DNA from: Parus major
Taxonomy: Eukaryota; Chordata; Aves; Passeriformes; Paridae
Length of the DNA: 64,000 bases
Reading direction: 5' to 3'
Assembly: GCF_001522545.3 (NCBI RefSeq)
Contig: NC_031791.1
Span: forward strand, 4,921,376 to 4,985,375
Shown here: in pieces, positions 46,366-57,230 of the stretch
How positions within the stretch are numbered: position 1 is the first letter of the stretch
Layout: the number at the start of each line of letters is the position of its first letter
The notes under the pieces: model-generated
What the model was told of the DNA's origin: nothing
The model's database searches: none
What the model saw: the letters and a program-made list of their open reading frames with translations, nothing else
Program-made: the position numbers and the translations under genes

Positions 46366-46794
46366 TGCCTAAAAACAGAGGCCAGACAAAATCCAGGGAA
46401 TAAAAAGCAGTTAAATTTATTGAGGGGCCTTCAGGGACATTTCAGGCACACAAAGCCCCCCAGGAACTGCACCCAAAATGGACCACGAGTCACAGGTTTC
46501 ACACTTTTATAAGTTTGGGCCATTTGCATATTGGGGTTAATCTCCCAATTCCAGCTTCAGGTAATGAAGTCATTTACCCCAAGTTTGCTGCCCCCAACTC
46601 CCTTTTGTTTCCATCTCTGGGGGCCTGAGGCAGTGAGGTGTCCTTGATTGCCAGGCCTGGAGAGGAATTGCTGTGTGTGACCCAAATGGGAAAGCAGCAG
46701 CTCACACTGTGTGTGGAGTTTGGAGTTACACACTAAAGAACTGCAGGGTTACAAATGTATGAAAAATATAAAAGCTAAAATCCTAAGGCCTCAC
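46366..46794 (-). mobile_element. Solo LTR, family A, best-preserved promoter
   Basis: Inverted copy of the family A LTR. On the minus strand it has an intact octamer (plus ATTTGCAT, 46522-46529), a canonical TATAAAAG (plus CTTTTATA, 46504-46511) about ten bases further on, and AATAAA (plus 'aaatttattgagg', about 46415). Sense ends read TG ... TAGGCA. It differs clearly from the 43.5-kb copy, so the two are separate insertions and not the two LTRs of one recent provirus. Confidence 0.83.
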
Positions 46795-47568
46795 CTCCCA
46801 AGGGCAAATTCTGTCCTCCAGGGTGTAGGCAAATGGCATGGAAAGAGCGAGTAAAGTTTTTTGGGATGTTTGAGGCTGAACAAATGGGTGGGTGAGGGCT
46901 CAGTACCCCCTTTCCCTGCATCCCTGCCTCCCTGCCCAGTGAGGGGACACAGGGCTGCCAGGACAGGGAGGATGTGAGAGCTGCAGAGAGGCTCCTGTGG
47001 CTGCTGAGCTCCCTCTGGGACCCATGTCTCTAAGAATAAGTGTCTGTGTCTCCATGGCCTCCGGAAAGCCAATCAACAACACTCGTTAGCTGCCATTTGG
47101 GCTCCCAGCGTCTCCAGCCTATAATTCAGTGGCTTGCATGCATTAATTGTCAAGCTTGGAGTGCTACAAAGAAGCCCAGCCTGGCTTTCTTGTGGTTTGC
47201 AGTGGCGCCTCGCAGCACAGCTCTCCATCCTTCAGCTCAGGGACTTGGCACAGCAGCCTGGGCCCAGGGCTCTGCTCTCCGAGCTACATCCCTGCTCCCA
47301 GCTCTGCTCCCAGACAGCTGGGCTGCCCCTGGGCTGCCCAAGGGCTCTTCTCACCCTCCTCACCCCTTCCTCACCCTTTCTCACCCCTCCAAGCAGGTCT
47401 GCAGGGGTTCATCCACGAGCAGGTCCCCGTTCAGGCCCCTTTGAGAACCCCAAAAGCCTTTGCCCTTCCAGTGTGCGCTCCCAGCCGTGCCTCTGCCCTG
47501 GGGACCACGAGCTGCCCTCAGCCAGCTGTCATCTCGGGGGGTTTACTGCAAGTTGCACCATTTTTCTT
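46795..47568. other. No gene recognised
   Basis: A small AT-richer island at 47080-47165 ('cctataattcagtggcttgca', 'tgcattaattgtcaagcttgg') may be conserved. Otherwise GC-rich. Confidence 0.45.
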
Positions 47569-47885
47569 ATAGAAACACAGAACCATGGAGTTGTTTAGGT
47601 TGGGAGAGACGTCTGAGATCATCAAATCCAAATATCTCCCTAACGCTGACAACTGCACCGCTGAGCTGCGTCCCCAAGAGCCACATCTCCACATCTTTCA
47701 GAATCCCCCCAGGGATGGGGACTCCACCACTGCCTTGGGCAGCTGTGCCAGGGACTGACAGCTCCTTCAGTGAAGAAATTTTCTCTTAATATTGAGCCTA
47801 AAGCTCCCCTGGCACAGCTTGAGGCTGTGTCCCCTCGTCCTGTCCCTGTTCCCTGGGAGCAGAGCCCGACATCCCCCGGCTAGAC
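47569..47885 (-). mobile_element. CR1 LINE fragment, older subfamily
   Basis: Antisense: 'gaaacacagaaccatggagt', 'ttaggttgggagagacgtct', 'gagatcatcaaatccaaat', 'gatggggactccaccactgc', 'gtgaagaaattttctcttaa', 'tgaggctgtgtcccctcgtcc'. The '...cttgaggc...tgtcc...ctcgtcctgtc' order identifies the CR1 subfamily with a ccaccactg region. About 315 bp. Confidence 0.92.
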
Positions 47886-48255
47886 CCTCCTTTTATTGCA
47901 GAGAACAAGAGGGTTCCCCTGAGCCTCCTCCTCTCCATCTCTCGTGGCCAGAGATGTCAGAGGGTTGTGAGAAGGGAAGGGGTTGGACTGCCAGGCTTGC
48001 AGGGGTGAGTACGAGCAGAGCCCCAAACCCAGCCGGTGTTTCCAGAACATTCCCGTGGAATTCCCGAAGGAACCGCGTGGCTGCCATTGGGACAGCACAG
48101 ATGGGTCACAAACCCACCCCCAGCACTCCCAGAGCACAGGGCTCTGCTCCAGGCTCCACCCGAGCTCTTGGGGCAGGGCTTGGATGTCTCAGTGCCCTTT
48201 GAGAAGGCTGAAGAACAAAGAACTCGAGCGGTTTGTTAATTCACACTTCAGTCTG

Positions 48256-48349
48256 TGTGCCACCAACGTGACAGGAGATTCTGGACATCCCCCCACAGCT
48301 GATGTGCCACCAACGTGACAGGAGATTCTGGACATCCCCCCACAGCTGC
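48256..48349. repeat. 47-bp tandem duplication
   Basis: Two adjacent copies of a 47-bp unit start at 48256 and 48303 ('tgtgccaccaacgtgacagg' ... 'ccccccacagctg'). No difference between them can be seen in the shared part, so it is a recent duplication or an assembly stutter. Confidence 0.95.
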
Positions 48350-48907
48350 AGACCCTCACAGTGGGCAGATGTTTGATCTCTCTGTGCTTGGAATGAGCTG
48401 TGACCTGCAAACCCCAGCCATGGGTGGGTGCCTGCCGAAGGAATTGGGCTGTGCAGACAGGAACCTTTGCTGTTGTGCCCTTGGAGCAGCAGCTTCTGGG
48501 CTTTCTGAGGCTGTGGTCACATCTGGGCCACCCTGTCATCCCCAGTGTGTCACCACAGTGGTGAAGGCTGAGGGAGCTGCACCAGCAAAGCCAGAGCGTT
48601 GGGGTGAGGTCGTGCTCCCCTGTCTGGGTGTCACCCTGGGGGTGACATTCCTGGAGCCCTGTTCTGGACCCTCAGCACAGGAGAGGTGGGGACAGGGATC
48701 AGGATGCTCAGGGGGCTTCAGAACGTAGCCCAGGATGGGGAAACCAGGCTGGGCCAGCTGGCAGGAGACAGAACTTGAAGGGAGTGAGCCATCTTCACTG
48801 GTGGAAGTTTGGAGCAGGTGGAGCCAGGCTCCCCTCAGAGATGTATTGCAAAAAGGGAAATCCCATGTGGAACGTGTTCCTCACCACAAGGGCAGCACAG
48901 AGCTGCA

Positions 48908-49075
48908 GCAGGTGCCCCAGGGAGGTGCTGTCTCCATCAGAGATTTTTAAAAACTGCTTGTGCCAGGACCCAACCAACCTCTGAAGCTCTGCAGCTGCCA
49001 CTGGAGACTGGGGCTGGACCAAATATCCCTTCCAGCCCAAATCTGCCTGTCATCCTGGGTTTCTCTGGTTCCTAA
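48908..49075 (+). mobile_element. CR1 LINE 3' end, diverged
   Basis: 'gcaggtgccccagggaggtgc', 'ctccatcagagatttttaaa', 'ggctggaccaaatatccctt' and 'ccagcccaaatctgcctgtc' follow the sense CR1 order ('caggttgcccagggaggtgg...ctccatccttggagatattcaaa...ggatgatc...cttccaacc'). Confidence 0.8.
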
Positions 49076-49482
49076 CGCCAGTCTGAGCCCAAGGACCATT
49101 TTCAGTTCCATGAACTGGGGCCATGATGATCACAGGTGGTTGGATTGACCCCATCTGCCCATGGGGCTCCTGCAGAGTGAGAAATACCAGTGCTCCCCAC
49201 CTGAGGCTGCTGATGGCTTTACAGGGAACTTCATTTCTTTCCAGCTGGGTGGAGGTCATCCATGCCCTAATCCCCAGCTCTGCCCCTTGCTGCCCTCCCC
49301 GTTTTTGTTTCCCTTCCTGAGGGCAGGGCTGGCTCTGTGAATCAGTTGCAGGAAGATGTGTTTGGCTCTGTTCTCTGGTCCTTTCCTTCACTTCGCCTTC
49401 TGGGCCATTCAGGGGCTTCCCACCCATGGTTTTGTTGCACTCTTTGCCTGCTTTCCTCAGAAATAGGAAGCAATTTAGAGTC

Positions 49483-49602
49483 ATCACAGAATCGTGGGGT
49501 GATTTGGGTTGGAAGGGGCCTTAAAGCAGCTTCCACTGTCCCGTGTTACTCCAAGCCCCATCCAGCCTGGCCTGGGATCCAGGGGCAGCCACAGCTTCTC
49601 CA
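49483..49602 (-). mobile_element. CR1 LINE fragment with internal deletion
   Basis: Antisense 3' end 'atcacagaatcgtggggtg', 'tttgggttggaaggggcctt', then directly 'cttccactgtcccgtgttac' and 'ccatccagcctggcctggga', then 'tccaggggcagccacagctt'. Compared with other copies, the target-number segment and part of the 'acttccaggga' region are missing. Confidence 0.9.
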
Positions 49603-49667
49603 TCCTTGCATGCATTTGTATCCTTGTTCCTTCCTTGGTGCTGAATTTAACCTGCAGCTTCATTTCC

Positions 49668-49779
49668 CAGCAGCTCGTGGCTGGATCCATCCTACAAACC
49701 CCAGCAGCTCGTGGCTGGATCCATCCTACAAACCCCAGCAGCTCGTGGCTGGATCCATCCTACAAACCCCAGCAGCTCT
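49668..49779. repeat. 34-bp tandem repeat, about 3.3 copies
   Basis: Units start at 49668, 49702, 49736 and 49770, reading 'cagcagctcgtggctggatc' and on to 'catcctacaaaccc'. Full copies are identical by eye. The unit contains the palindrome GGATCC. Confidence 0.97.
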
Positions 49780-50159
49780 GTGGTCTCTGCCCATCCAGGC
49801 AGCCCCAGGAGTGGGAGGGCAGCACATCCAGGGCACAGCTCACCTCAGGCAGGGCAGCTGTGCCACCCCAGGGGCTGAAGGGTCATGGCCAGCATGGGCA
49901 GAGGCTGAGGCTGGTTCCTCTGGCTGAGGAACTGGGAAGGGGGCTGGCAGCTCCTCCTCTGTGAGCAGGGCTCTGTGGGTGTGAGTGCTGCAGGGCTGAG
50001 AGCAGATTTCCAGCTTTGTGTGCTGAGAACTCGCTCTAATAAACTGATATTGCAGATCCCCCAAGCCTTGGACTCCCCAGCAGCACAGGCCAGGCCCTGC
50101 TGTGCCTGCCTGGGTCACATCCCTGGCCTTTCCCAGCAGCAATCACAGCTCAGGAGTTC

Positions 50160-50530
50160 AGCGGTTTCACCACTGGGCTCCTCAGATCTCCAGAGCTAAA
50201 TCCACCTGGTCCTGGTGATTCGCTCCTGCTTCTGATGGATGTTTCAGTTTGAAATGCTTCCCAGATCCCCATCCCCACAGAACTGCTCTGGCACTGGGAC
50301 CTCACACAGCTCTCCCTGTGAACGATGATGCAGATAATTCATCTGTGTGACCTTTTCCTCACCGAGTGTTTCTCTTACATCTTCACCATCTCTTGGCCCT
50401 GCAGACTTTTTGGCAGGCTCTTTGCTTCTGATGTATTTGAAAAAGCTTTTATTACCATCTTTTACACCATTAGCAAGCTGCTCCTCCAAGTCATTCCTGG
50501 CAGGATCTGCCAGGCTTTAATTTTTAGCTC
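50160..50530 (-). mobile_element. Decayed CR1/L3-like LINE ORF2 linker (between endonuclease and RT)
   Basis: A minus-strand frame at 50489-50244 contains N-G-V-K-D-G-N-K-S-F-F-K-Y-I-R-S-K followed by a G-P, the signature that precedes the reverse transcriptase in CR1/L3 ORF2 proteins ('(D)NKKxFFKY(I/V)xSKR...GPL'). After a frameshift, S-P-G-P-G-G at 50218-50201 matches the SPGPDG box at the start of the RT domain. Order and spacing fit the family. At least one stop and one frameshift separate the two parts, so it is a fossil. Function as protein is excluded. Confidence 0.68.
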
Positions 50531-53479
50531 ACTTGCCTTGGTGCCATCCCATTACGTGCACATGGAGTGGGGGCTGGTCCCAGCTAAGCTGCCTCCTGGG
50601 CCTGCTGTCTCCCCACATCCCCCAGCCACTGGAATAAAAAAAAAACAAAATGTGGATGAAACCTTTTCATTCTGTTGCAACGTTTGGTGCCTTTCTTAAA
50701 GATTCCATTTCTGGAATCCCTGGAAAATTCAGCTTTTGTTGTGGCTTTTTCCCAGCCCAGGCAGAGCTGAAAGGTAAGAGGAGCTGCATGGAAGCTGTTT
50801 GGGGAGCTGGTGACACGTGGGGATCAGGGTTCAGCAGTGGGGGTCACTGAGGGGGTGCTGGGCTGTGGTATGGGGTCCCCCAGGTGTTGTGGGACCAACC
50901 AGAGCTTCACAGCAGTGAGCAAAACCCAGCTGTGGTGGGATCCCCTCTTGTCTCCAGGCGGGTGATCCCCGCTCTGTGTGTGGCTGAGCAGTTTTTTGTG
51001 GTAAAACCCCGATTTTGTGCAGCTGTCCCTGATGCAGGCCCTGTTCCAGGTGCAGGCTGGGGTCCTGGTGGCTTTGGCCCTGCACACACGGCTTTGGGAA
51101 GCAGCTCGTGGTTTGCAGAGGACATTTCCCCTCCCTGGCCAGGGGTGAGGAGCACGGGGTGCCCGTGCCCCACAGCACATCACCTTGAGCCCAGAGGAGA
51201 CCCCAGCCAGCACCTCTGGATGAAACCCTGCCACATTTCAGCCCTGAGGGCTCCACGGTCAGCAGGGAGACACCACTTCATGTCCCCTACAGCGCCAGCC
51301 CCGCTCCTGTTCAGTGCGCCAGGGACGTCCCCTGCTCTGCATCCTCCACCACAACCCCTCAGGAGGGAGGAGAAAGGCTTGGGAGTGCGGGGCCGGGGGC
51401 AGGACGTGGAATTTTGTCTGGATGGCTGTGGGGTGCAGGTGGCTGATGACAGGATGCTGGAGGCAGGCGCAGGGTGACACTGCTCTGATCACCTGAGCCC
51501 TCTGGGGGCACCTTGCAGCCAGTGGGACACACCCAGGGAGATGAAGGCTTCACCTCAGTGCTCTCCAAGGGGAGCTGCTGATTTTGGGCACTGTTGGGAG
51601 CATTCTTCATCTGGACAATTGAAATAAGGGATGTTAAATTCCAGAGCTCCTGATCCACGTCAGGTTAAGTGAGCAATCACACACATACATATAATTTTTC
51701 CTTCTTGGGCCTTTTTAGACCAAAAACCACCAAATCTTGTCTCCTGCCTGATGCAGACTCTGCTCTGTAATCTCTGGTGAACTTTTAACCGTGTCCTTGG
51801 TCCTGAAGGAGGCAGTGGATCCTCTCACACCCACTTTGTCCATCCCAATTACCTTTCCACCCTGTTCCCTTGCACCCTCCCCTGCCCTGCAGCTCTCCGG
51901 GGCTTCCAGGGATGAGGTGCCCACACCTGGAGCTGCTCTCTGGGCTCTGGTGCTCTGTGCTGCTCTTTGATCCTGACCATTCTGCTCCAGCTTTGGCTGT
52001 CAGGTCTCAGGGAGCAGTAAAGGAATGGATGATTCTCCAGGAGGAGGAGGAGGAGGAGGAGATGAGCCTTCAGCATCGCCTGCCTTTCCCCAGCTTGTTT
52101 CCCCACCTCCTGCTGCTCAGCAGCTGTGGGTGAGATCCCAAATCCCTTCCCAGCAGCTGTCCCCTCGCTGGCTCAGGATGGGAGAGGAGAGGGTGGGATG
52201 GGGGACCCCAAACACGACAGGACCCCCACCTTGAGCCCTGCCTGGCCCAGGGACAGCCACGACCTGCAGGGCTGGAGGTGCCCAGCTCTTCCCCAGCTCC
52301 ATGAGCCCCCCGAGGAAGGCCCAGGGCAGCAGCAGGAAAGGTTGGGGTTCAGCCCCACCACTGAGAACAGCTCCAACACCCACGGTTTAGATCTCCCTGG
52401 GAAGGAACACACGACCTTGAGCATTTTGGTTTGATCTGGGGAAGGACAGAGACAAGAAACAGCGTCTGAGCCAGCAGCAGGGTGAGCCTCCCCTGGGAGA
52501 GCAGGTGGGGAATTAACTCTCACCTTGCTGCCGTTCCCCTGCCAGGTGCTCCTGCCTGCTTGGGGTCTGGGGGGGTGACAGAGCCCTCAGTTCAGAAAGG
52601 AGAACAATTAACGAGAAATAAAATACCAGCGAGCCCTGAAAATCACCTACCTGCAAGATAATAAAGAGAAAACAAATCTCCCCTTTTTCATTGAGAGCTC
52701 TTCTTAGCTCAGCAGATTTATTGTTGCCTTTTTAAATTTTAACAACTCGCAAGGCCACTGCGCTGGCTTCCATCACATTAAAACTTTTGCTTTTTATTCC
52801 CTAATTCGGAGCAGAAGGGAAGCTAAATCACCAGGCAGTGAAAGGTTTGCAGTTGACAGGAGCTGCTGTGAGAGGAAATAGGTTTCTCTTGCAAGGTGTC
52901 CCACTGGGCAGCAGGCAATGAGAGGGGGGCTGCCTCCCCCTGCTCCTCAGGGGGGAGAGCAGGTTCCTGCAGTTTTTGGGGTCCCTGGAGTGAGCCCTCG
53001 CTCTGAGGTTCAGCCCCAGCACTCCCACCTCAGACAACGTGCATTTCCCAGCTGCTGAGTCGCTGTGGCTCAGTTTTTGGGCAGTTTGGAGTGTTTTCTG
53101 GGTGTGTGGTGAGGTGGTTCTGCGTGAGACACGAGGCTGGGGGCTCTGAGCCCTCCCAGGGGTGATGAGGCAGCAAAGACAAGGTGATGGAAGATGTGCT
53201 TGGCCACCCACCTGCCACCAGGTACTTCTGTCAAGCTTCATCTACAAGATGGACCAGCAAAAATTCTTTTCTTTGAGTGTCTTTCCTCCCGTGCCACTGT
53301 TTGGGAAGGAGCTGGGTGGCCCCAGATGGATCTGGTGGTAGTTCCTCCACGCTGCAGCTCCGTCCCTGCTGTCACTCTGCTTGTCCCTTACACACTCAGT
53401 GGTGACCCAGGGCCTGTGCAGCATCTCCCATGGCCTTCAGAAGATGTAGACCATGGCAGTGCAAAGAGATCTGTGGGCT
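50531..53479. other. No gene recognised; GAG microsatellite and AT-rich patch
   Basis: A short A-rich run at about 50635-50645, (GAG)7 at 52041-52061, and an AT-rich interval at 52600-52830 ('acaattaacgagaaataaaa', 'cattaaaacttttgcttttta') that is a possible conserved noncoding element. Open frames of up to about 200 codons near 50.9-51.5 kb are unspliced and unsupported. Confidence 0.5.
52041..52061. repeat. (GAG)7 microsatellite
   Basis: Seven GAG units in a GC-rich context. Confidence 0.93.
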
Positions 53480-53542
53480 GCTGGGGCAGGATGGGTTTTA
53501 AGGTCCCTTCTAACCTGATCCACCCCGTGATTCTACAATTCA
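53480..53542 (+). mobile_element. CR1 LINE terminal 3' fragment
   Basis: 'gatgggttttaaggtccctt', 'ctaacctgatccaccccgtg', 'attctacaatt' is a sense CR1 3' tail of about 60 bp. Confidence 0.85.
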
Positions 53543-55865
53543 GTGCTCCCAGGGGCATAGCCACACTCAGGGCAGCCAGAGCCACACTGGGGCTGTGCCT
53601 CTGTGCTGCTGGCTCTGTGCTCCGCTTTCCTGGGGGTAATCAATGCAATTTGCTGATCCTGGTGGCAAAACAGAGGCTTCTTGGTTAATGAGGGGTGAGG
53701 AGCTGCCAGTGTGTGCCAGCACCGATCAGCAGCCTGGGGCTGGCAGATGTCCCTGCACACAGACAGGGGCTGTGCCCCCAGCCTGTCCTTGGGGCTGCCT
53801 CTCCCCACTGCCCATCTCACCAGGTGTTTGCTCTGCAGGCCAGTCAGAGATGTCCAAAGTGAGCAGAGATGTTCTCACCCCTGGCACGGATGAGATTCCT
53901 GAGAGATTGTGTTTGGCCAGGATTCAGGGGAAACTCCCAGCGGGGCAGGTTCTCCATCCTCCTACACCCCCCACACTTTTTCCATGTGCCAGACACAGTG
54001 TGCATCCTGCCATGTCCTCCTCCAGGCTCCTGTCCCCTTCCCCATAACCAGCCTGCAGCCAAACCTGGGGGCTCTGCCCAGGAGTGTTCAGAGACAGGTC
54101 CTCTTTCTTTACAAAGGAAGGATATTTCACCTGGAAAACAGGTTATCCTGACCTGGCAAAACGAGTGGCCCCAGTCCTGCAGGTGTCTTCAGTCTGGCAT
54201 TACCCACATGCCAGCACCAGCCGAGGGTGATGCCCGGGCTGTGGGTTTCGTCAGGGTGGAAAGGGAAGCGAGATGGCACAGGCAGGGGTTGTGCAACCAC
54301 GTGGAGTTACTCATGGTCAGGTGCAGCATCAAGAACCTGCTTTTCACGAGGAACTTGACTTGCTAATGAGGCCTGAATCTGGGTCAGGCATTTCCCACAC
54401 TGGGGATGGGTACCCCGAGACACGGGCAGAGCACCCGGCTCGGCGCTGGCTGCCACAGCCACGGGTGAATTTCTGCAAGGCTTCTGCCTCCTGCCAGTTG
54501 CAGCAGGCTGGGGTGTGTGTCTCTGCTGCTGCTGCTGCTGTGGATCTGGCCCTGAGATCATCACAGAAACTTGGCTTTCAGCTGAAGGTGTCTGATGGGG
54601 ACAAGTCCCTTCAGGCCCTGGCTCCTCCTGACGACCACGGCCGCCTTCCCCTGGGAGCAAAGTGAAGTTGCTTTGGAGACGATACATTATTTTCTTCAAT
54701 ACACATCAGCCAGACTGGGTGTGCTGCCCTTCCCGAGGTCATCCTGGGGTGGGGAAGAAGTTGACACCAACCAGACCATGGCCCACGCCCCAGAGGTCCT
54801 GCCAAGAGCAGGTCCTGCCCCAGGAGAACAGAGCTGACTCCTCTGAGGCGGCTGCCTGGGTCACCCCAGCACTGTCCAATGCTGCCAGGGTGAGAAATCT
54901 TTCCCTGACACCTTCAGATGGCTGCTTTCCACGTGCTCCAGAGGATCCTGCCATCCTGGAGAGATGCTCCAGCAGATTTGCTGAGTCCCCAGTGCTGCCC
55001 CACAGGGCAAACACCCTGTGACTCTGTTTTATTCCAGTGTCGCTCTGTTCTTTGACCAAAATGTCCAAGACTGGGCCCAGCAGCCTGTTTCATTTGTATG
55101 CATGCCTGGGCTCTGGATGTGAATATGAAAATGGTGCAGCAAACAGAGGTTAAAGCCCAGGCAAGTGGTAATCAGATCTCACATCCCATGTGCCGACTGG
55201 GATGCCCTCGCCTGATTTGCAGGTTACCCTCGCCTTGTAGTCCTTTAATTCCTTGATCCAAGCAGCACATTCCATGAAAATCAATGTAAATAAGACTCCT
55301 GTGGTTCTGCCTCTCGCCATCAGAGCCCAGCACTTGAGTCAGATGGTCCAAAAACTGCTCTCAGCCACTTATTTATTTTTTAAAATGAATCCAGCCTAGA
55401 GCAGGATTACGTGGATTAGCAGCTGAGCATTCCCCTGCCGACGGAACATGCCCAGCCAGACGGAGACGCGCTGATGGGAATCCTGTCCTGCAAATGTGAC
55501 ATGTATTTCCATGGCCTCTTGGCTGCTGGAATCTGAGCCCATCTGCTTGGCAGATCCCCAGGTCTGCCTGCCTGGCTCGGGGTGCCAGGCTGGGGCAGGG
55601 GGTGCTCCAGACCTCTGCCTGCAGGGAGGTTGTCCTTGCTGGTGGTGTGGATGCTGATGGGGGTCATGGAGCAGACAGGGAAACCTCCCTGGAGCAGGGG
55701 GTGCAGCGAGGTGAGGGCTCTGGCAAGCAGCTGCTGGCTTTGCTGGTCGAGCAGGAAGCCCTTTTTTAGCAGGGAGGAGCTCCCTGGTGAAAGCCCTGCA
55801 GGTTTGGGGTGGGGGGATGAAGCAGGAAGGCACCAGGACAAATCCCAGGGTGGGAATGAAGGACT
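53543..55865. other. No gene recognised; AT-rich 55080-55390
   Basis: Includes (CTG)6 at 54523-54540. The interval 55080-55390 is AT-richer and repeat-free ('catttgtatgcatgcctggg', 'gtcctttaattccttgatcc', 'aaaatcaatgtaaataagac') and could be a conserved noncoding element. Confidence 0.45.
54523..54540. repeat. (CTG)6 microsatellite
   Basis: Six CTG units. Reads poly-Gln on the minus strand in one phase, without exon support. Confidence 0.9.
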
Positions 55866-55975
55866 GGGCTGCAAAATCGGGCTTCAAAATCTGGGTAAAA
55901 AATTGCCGTATAAAATTGGGCTATAAAGTCTCTACATAAAACTGGGCTACAAAATTGAGCTGCCAAAACTACACT
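55866..55975. repeat. Degenerate tandem repeat, 12-15 bp unit
   Basis: About eight irregular units of the form 'gggct(a/t)(c/t)aaaat(t/c)' follow each other ('gggctgcaaaatc', 'gggcttcaaaatct', 'gggtaaaaaattgcc', 'ggctataaagtctct', 'gggctacaaaattga'). Unit length varies, which suggests an old array. Confidence 0.75.
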
Positions 55976-56001
55976 GGTGTTTTTGCAGGCCTCAGAAGAC
56001 A

Positions 56002-56059
56002 GCTGAGTACCTCGTGAGGGAGCATCAGAAGCTGAGTACCTCGTGAGGGAGCATCCCCA
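56002..56059. repeat. 29-bp tandem duplication
   Basis: 'gctgagtacctcgtgaggga' plus 'gcatcagaa' occurs at 56002-56030 and again from 56031, the second diverging after 'gcatc'. Confidence 0.95.
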
Positions 56060-56774
56060 GGACACGGTGTCCAGCATGAGGGACTATGGAAATGGGTGGG
56101 AGACCCCCTTGTGCTCACAGAACAACCCCAGTGGGTCCTGCATGGAGGGACACAGCCCAGCTGCTGTTGGTAGGACCCAGTGAAATCAAGAGAAGATCCT
56201 CAGTGGTGCTGGGAGCCCCTGGCCGAGCTGGGCAGGGCAGGGTGGGCACCCAGGGCACTGCAGGCAGGGCAGGCAGCGTGTGAGCAGAGGGAGAAGCTCT
56301 TCCAAAGGGCCTTCCCCTTCCTCTGCCTTTGCTCCCAGGGTGATGCTGAGCACTAGGAAACACCCACACTTAATAAAAAACATAAAAACCAGCAAGTGGC
56401 AGAGCAGGCTGTCCTGTGGTGCTCTGTCCCTGCTGTAGGGAGCAGCTCTGGCAGTGCCAGCTCCCTCTGCTCCCTGCCGAGCACCACGGCAAAGTGGGGA
56501 GGTGCCCAGCCCCAGCCTCGTGCCAGGGAAGCCCATTTGGCTAAACAACTTCTCACTGACACCTATTTTTTTAATTTATTTTTTGTTGTTGTTGTTTTCC
56601 CCACGCCCCCTTCAGTGGAAGCCTTCCAAGGGTTTTTCAATTGCTGTCCTCTCTCGGAGCAGACAGCTGGCTCCTGCCCCGAGCTGGCCTGCCAGGCGCG
56701 CTGCCAGGCGGGCAGGACGTGTGTCCCACGCACGGCGAGCGGGTGCCAGGCAGCTGCACAGCCCTGCCACAGCC

Positions 56775-57230
56775 ACCAGCCCCAGGGACAGGCTCTGCTC
56801 TGCCCAGGGAACAGCAGGGGCTGGCCCAGACCCTCGGCTGCAGCTGCCCTGGGTCCCCTCTGGGAGCCCAGGGGCCAAGGAGATGCCAGGGCCAGGCTGG
56901 TCACCTCCCTGAGCCAGCACCGGGGGTGTGCACCCCTCTGCTCACCTCACCTCTGCTCCACCCACCCATCTTCCTCTAGAAAATGAGTCTTTAATGCCAG
57001 GGAAGGGTCCTGGGGAGCTCCTTTGTGAAAGGGACAGGGCTGCAGGGCAGTGCTGGGCTGTGGGCAGAGGGGAGCAGACCCCCGGTGCTGGCTCAGGGAG
57101 GTGACCAGCCTGGCCCTGGCATCTCCTTGGCCCCTGGGCTCACAGAGGGGACCCAGGGCAGCTGCAGCCGAGGGTCTGGGCCAGCCCCTGCTGTTCCCTG
57201 GGCAGAGCAGAGCCTGTCCCTGGGGCTGGT
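56775..57230. repeat. Inverted repeat P / P' (153-bp arms)
   Basis: 56775-56927 is the reverse complement of 57078-57230, without indels and with one mismatch seen (near 'gggctcacagagg'). The 150-bp spacer contains most of arm Q of a second inverted repeat, and the last 14 bp of Q overlap P'. Long near-identical arms of this kind can form a hairpin and are unstable. They may reflect template switching or misassembly. Confidence 0.93.

Noticed and set aside
43492..46794. One provirus bounded by the two same-strand family A LTRs
   Set aside because: The 2.5 kb between them shows no retroviral coding sequence, primer-binding site or polypurine tract, and the two LTRs are clearly diverged. Two solo LTRs fit better.
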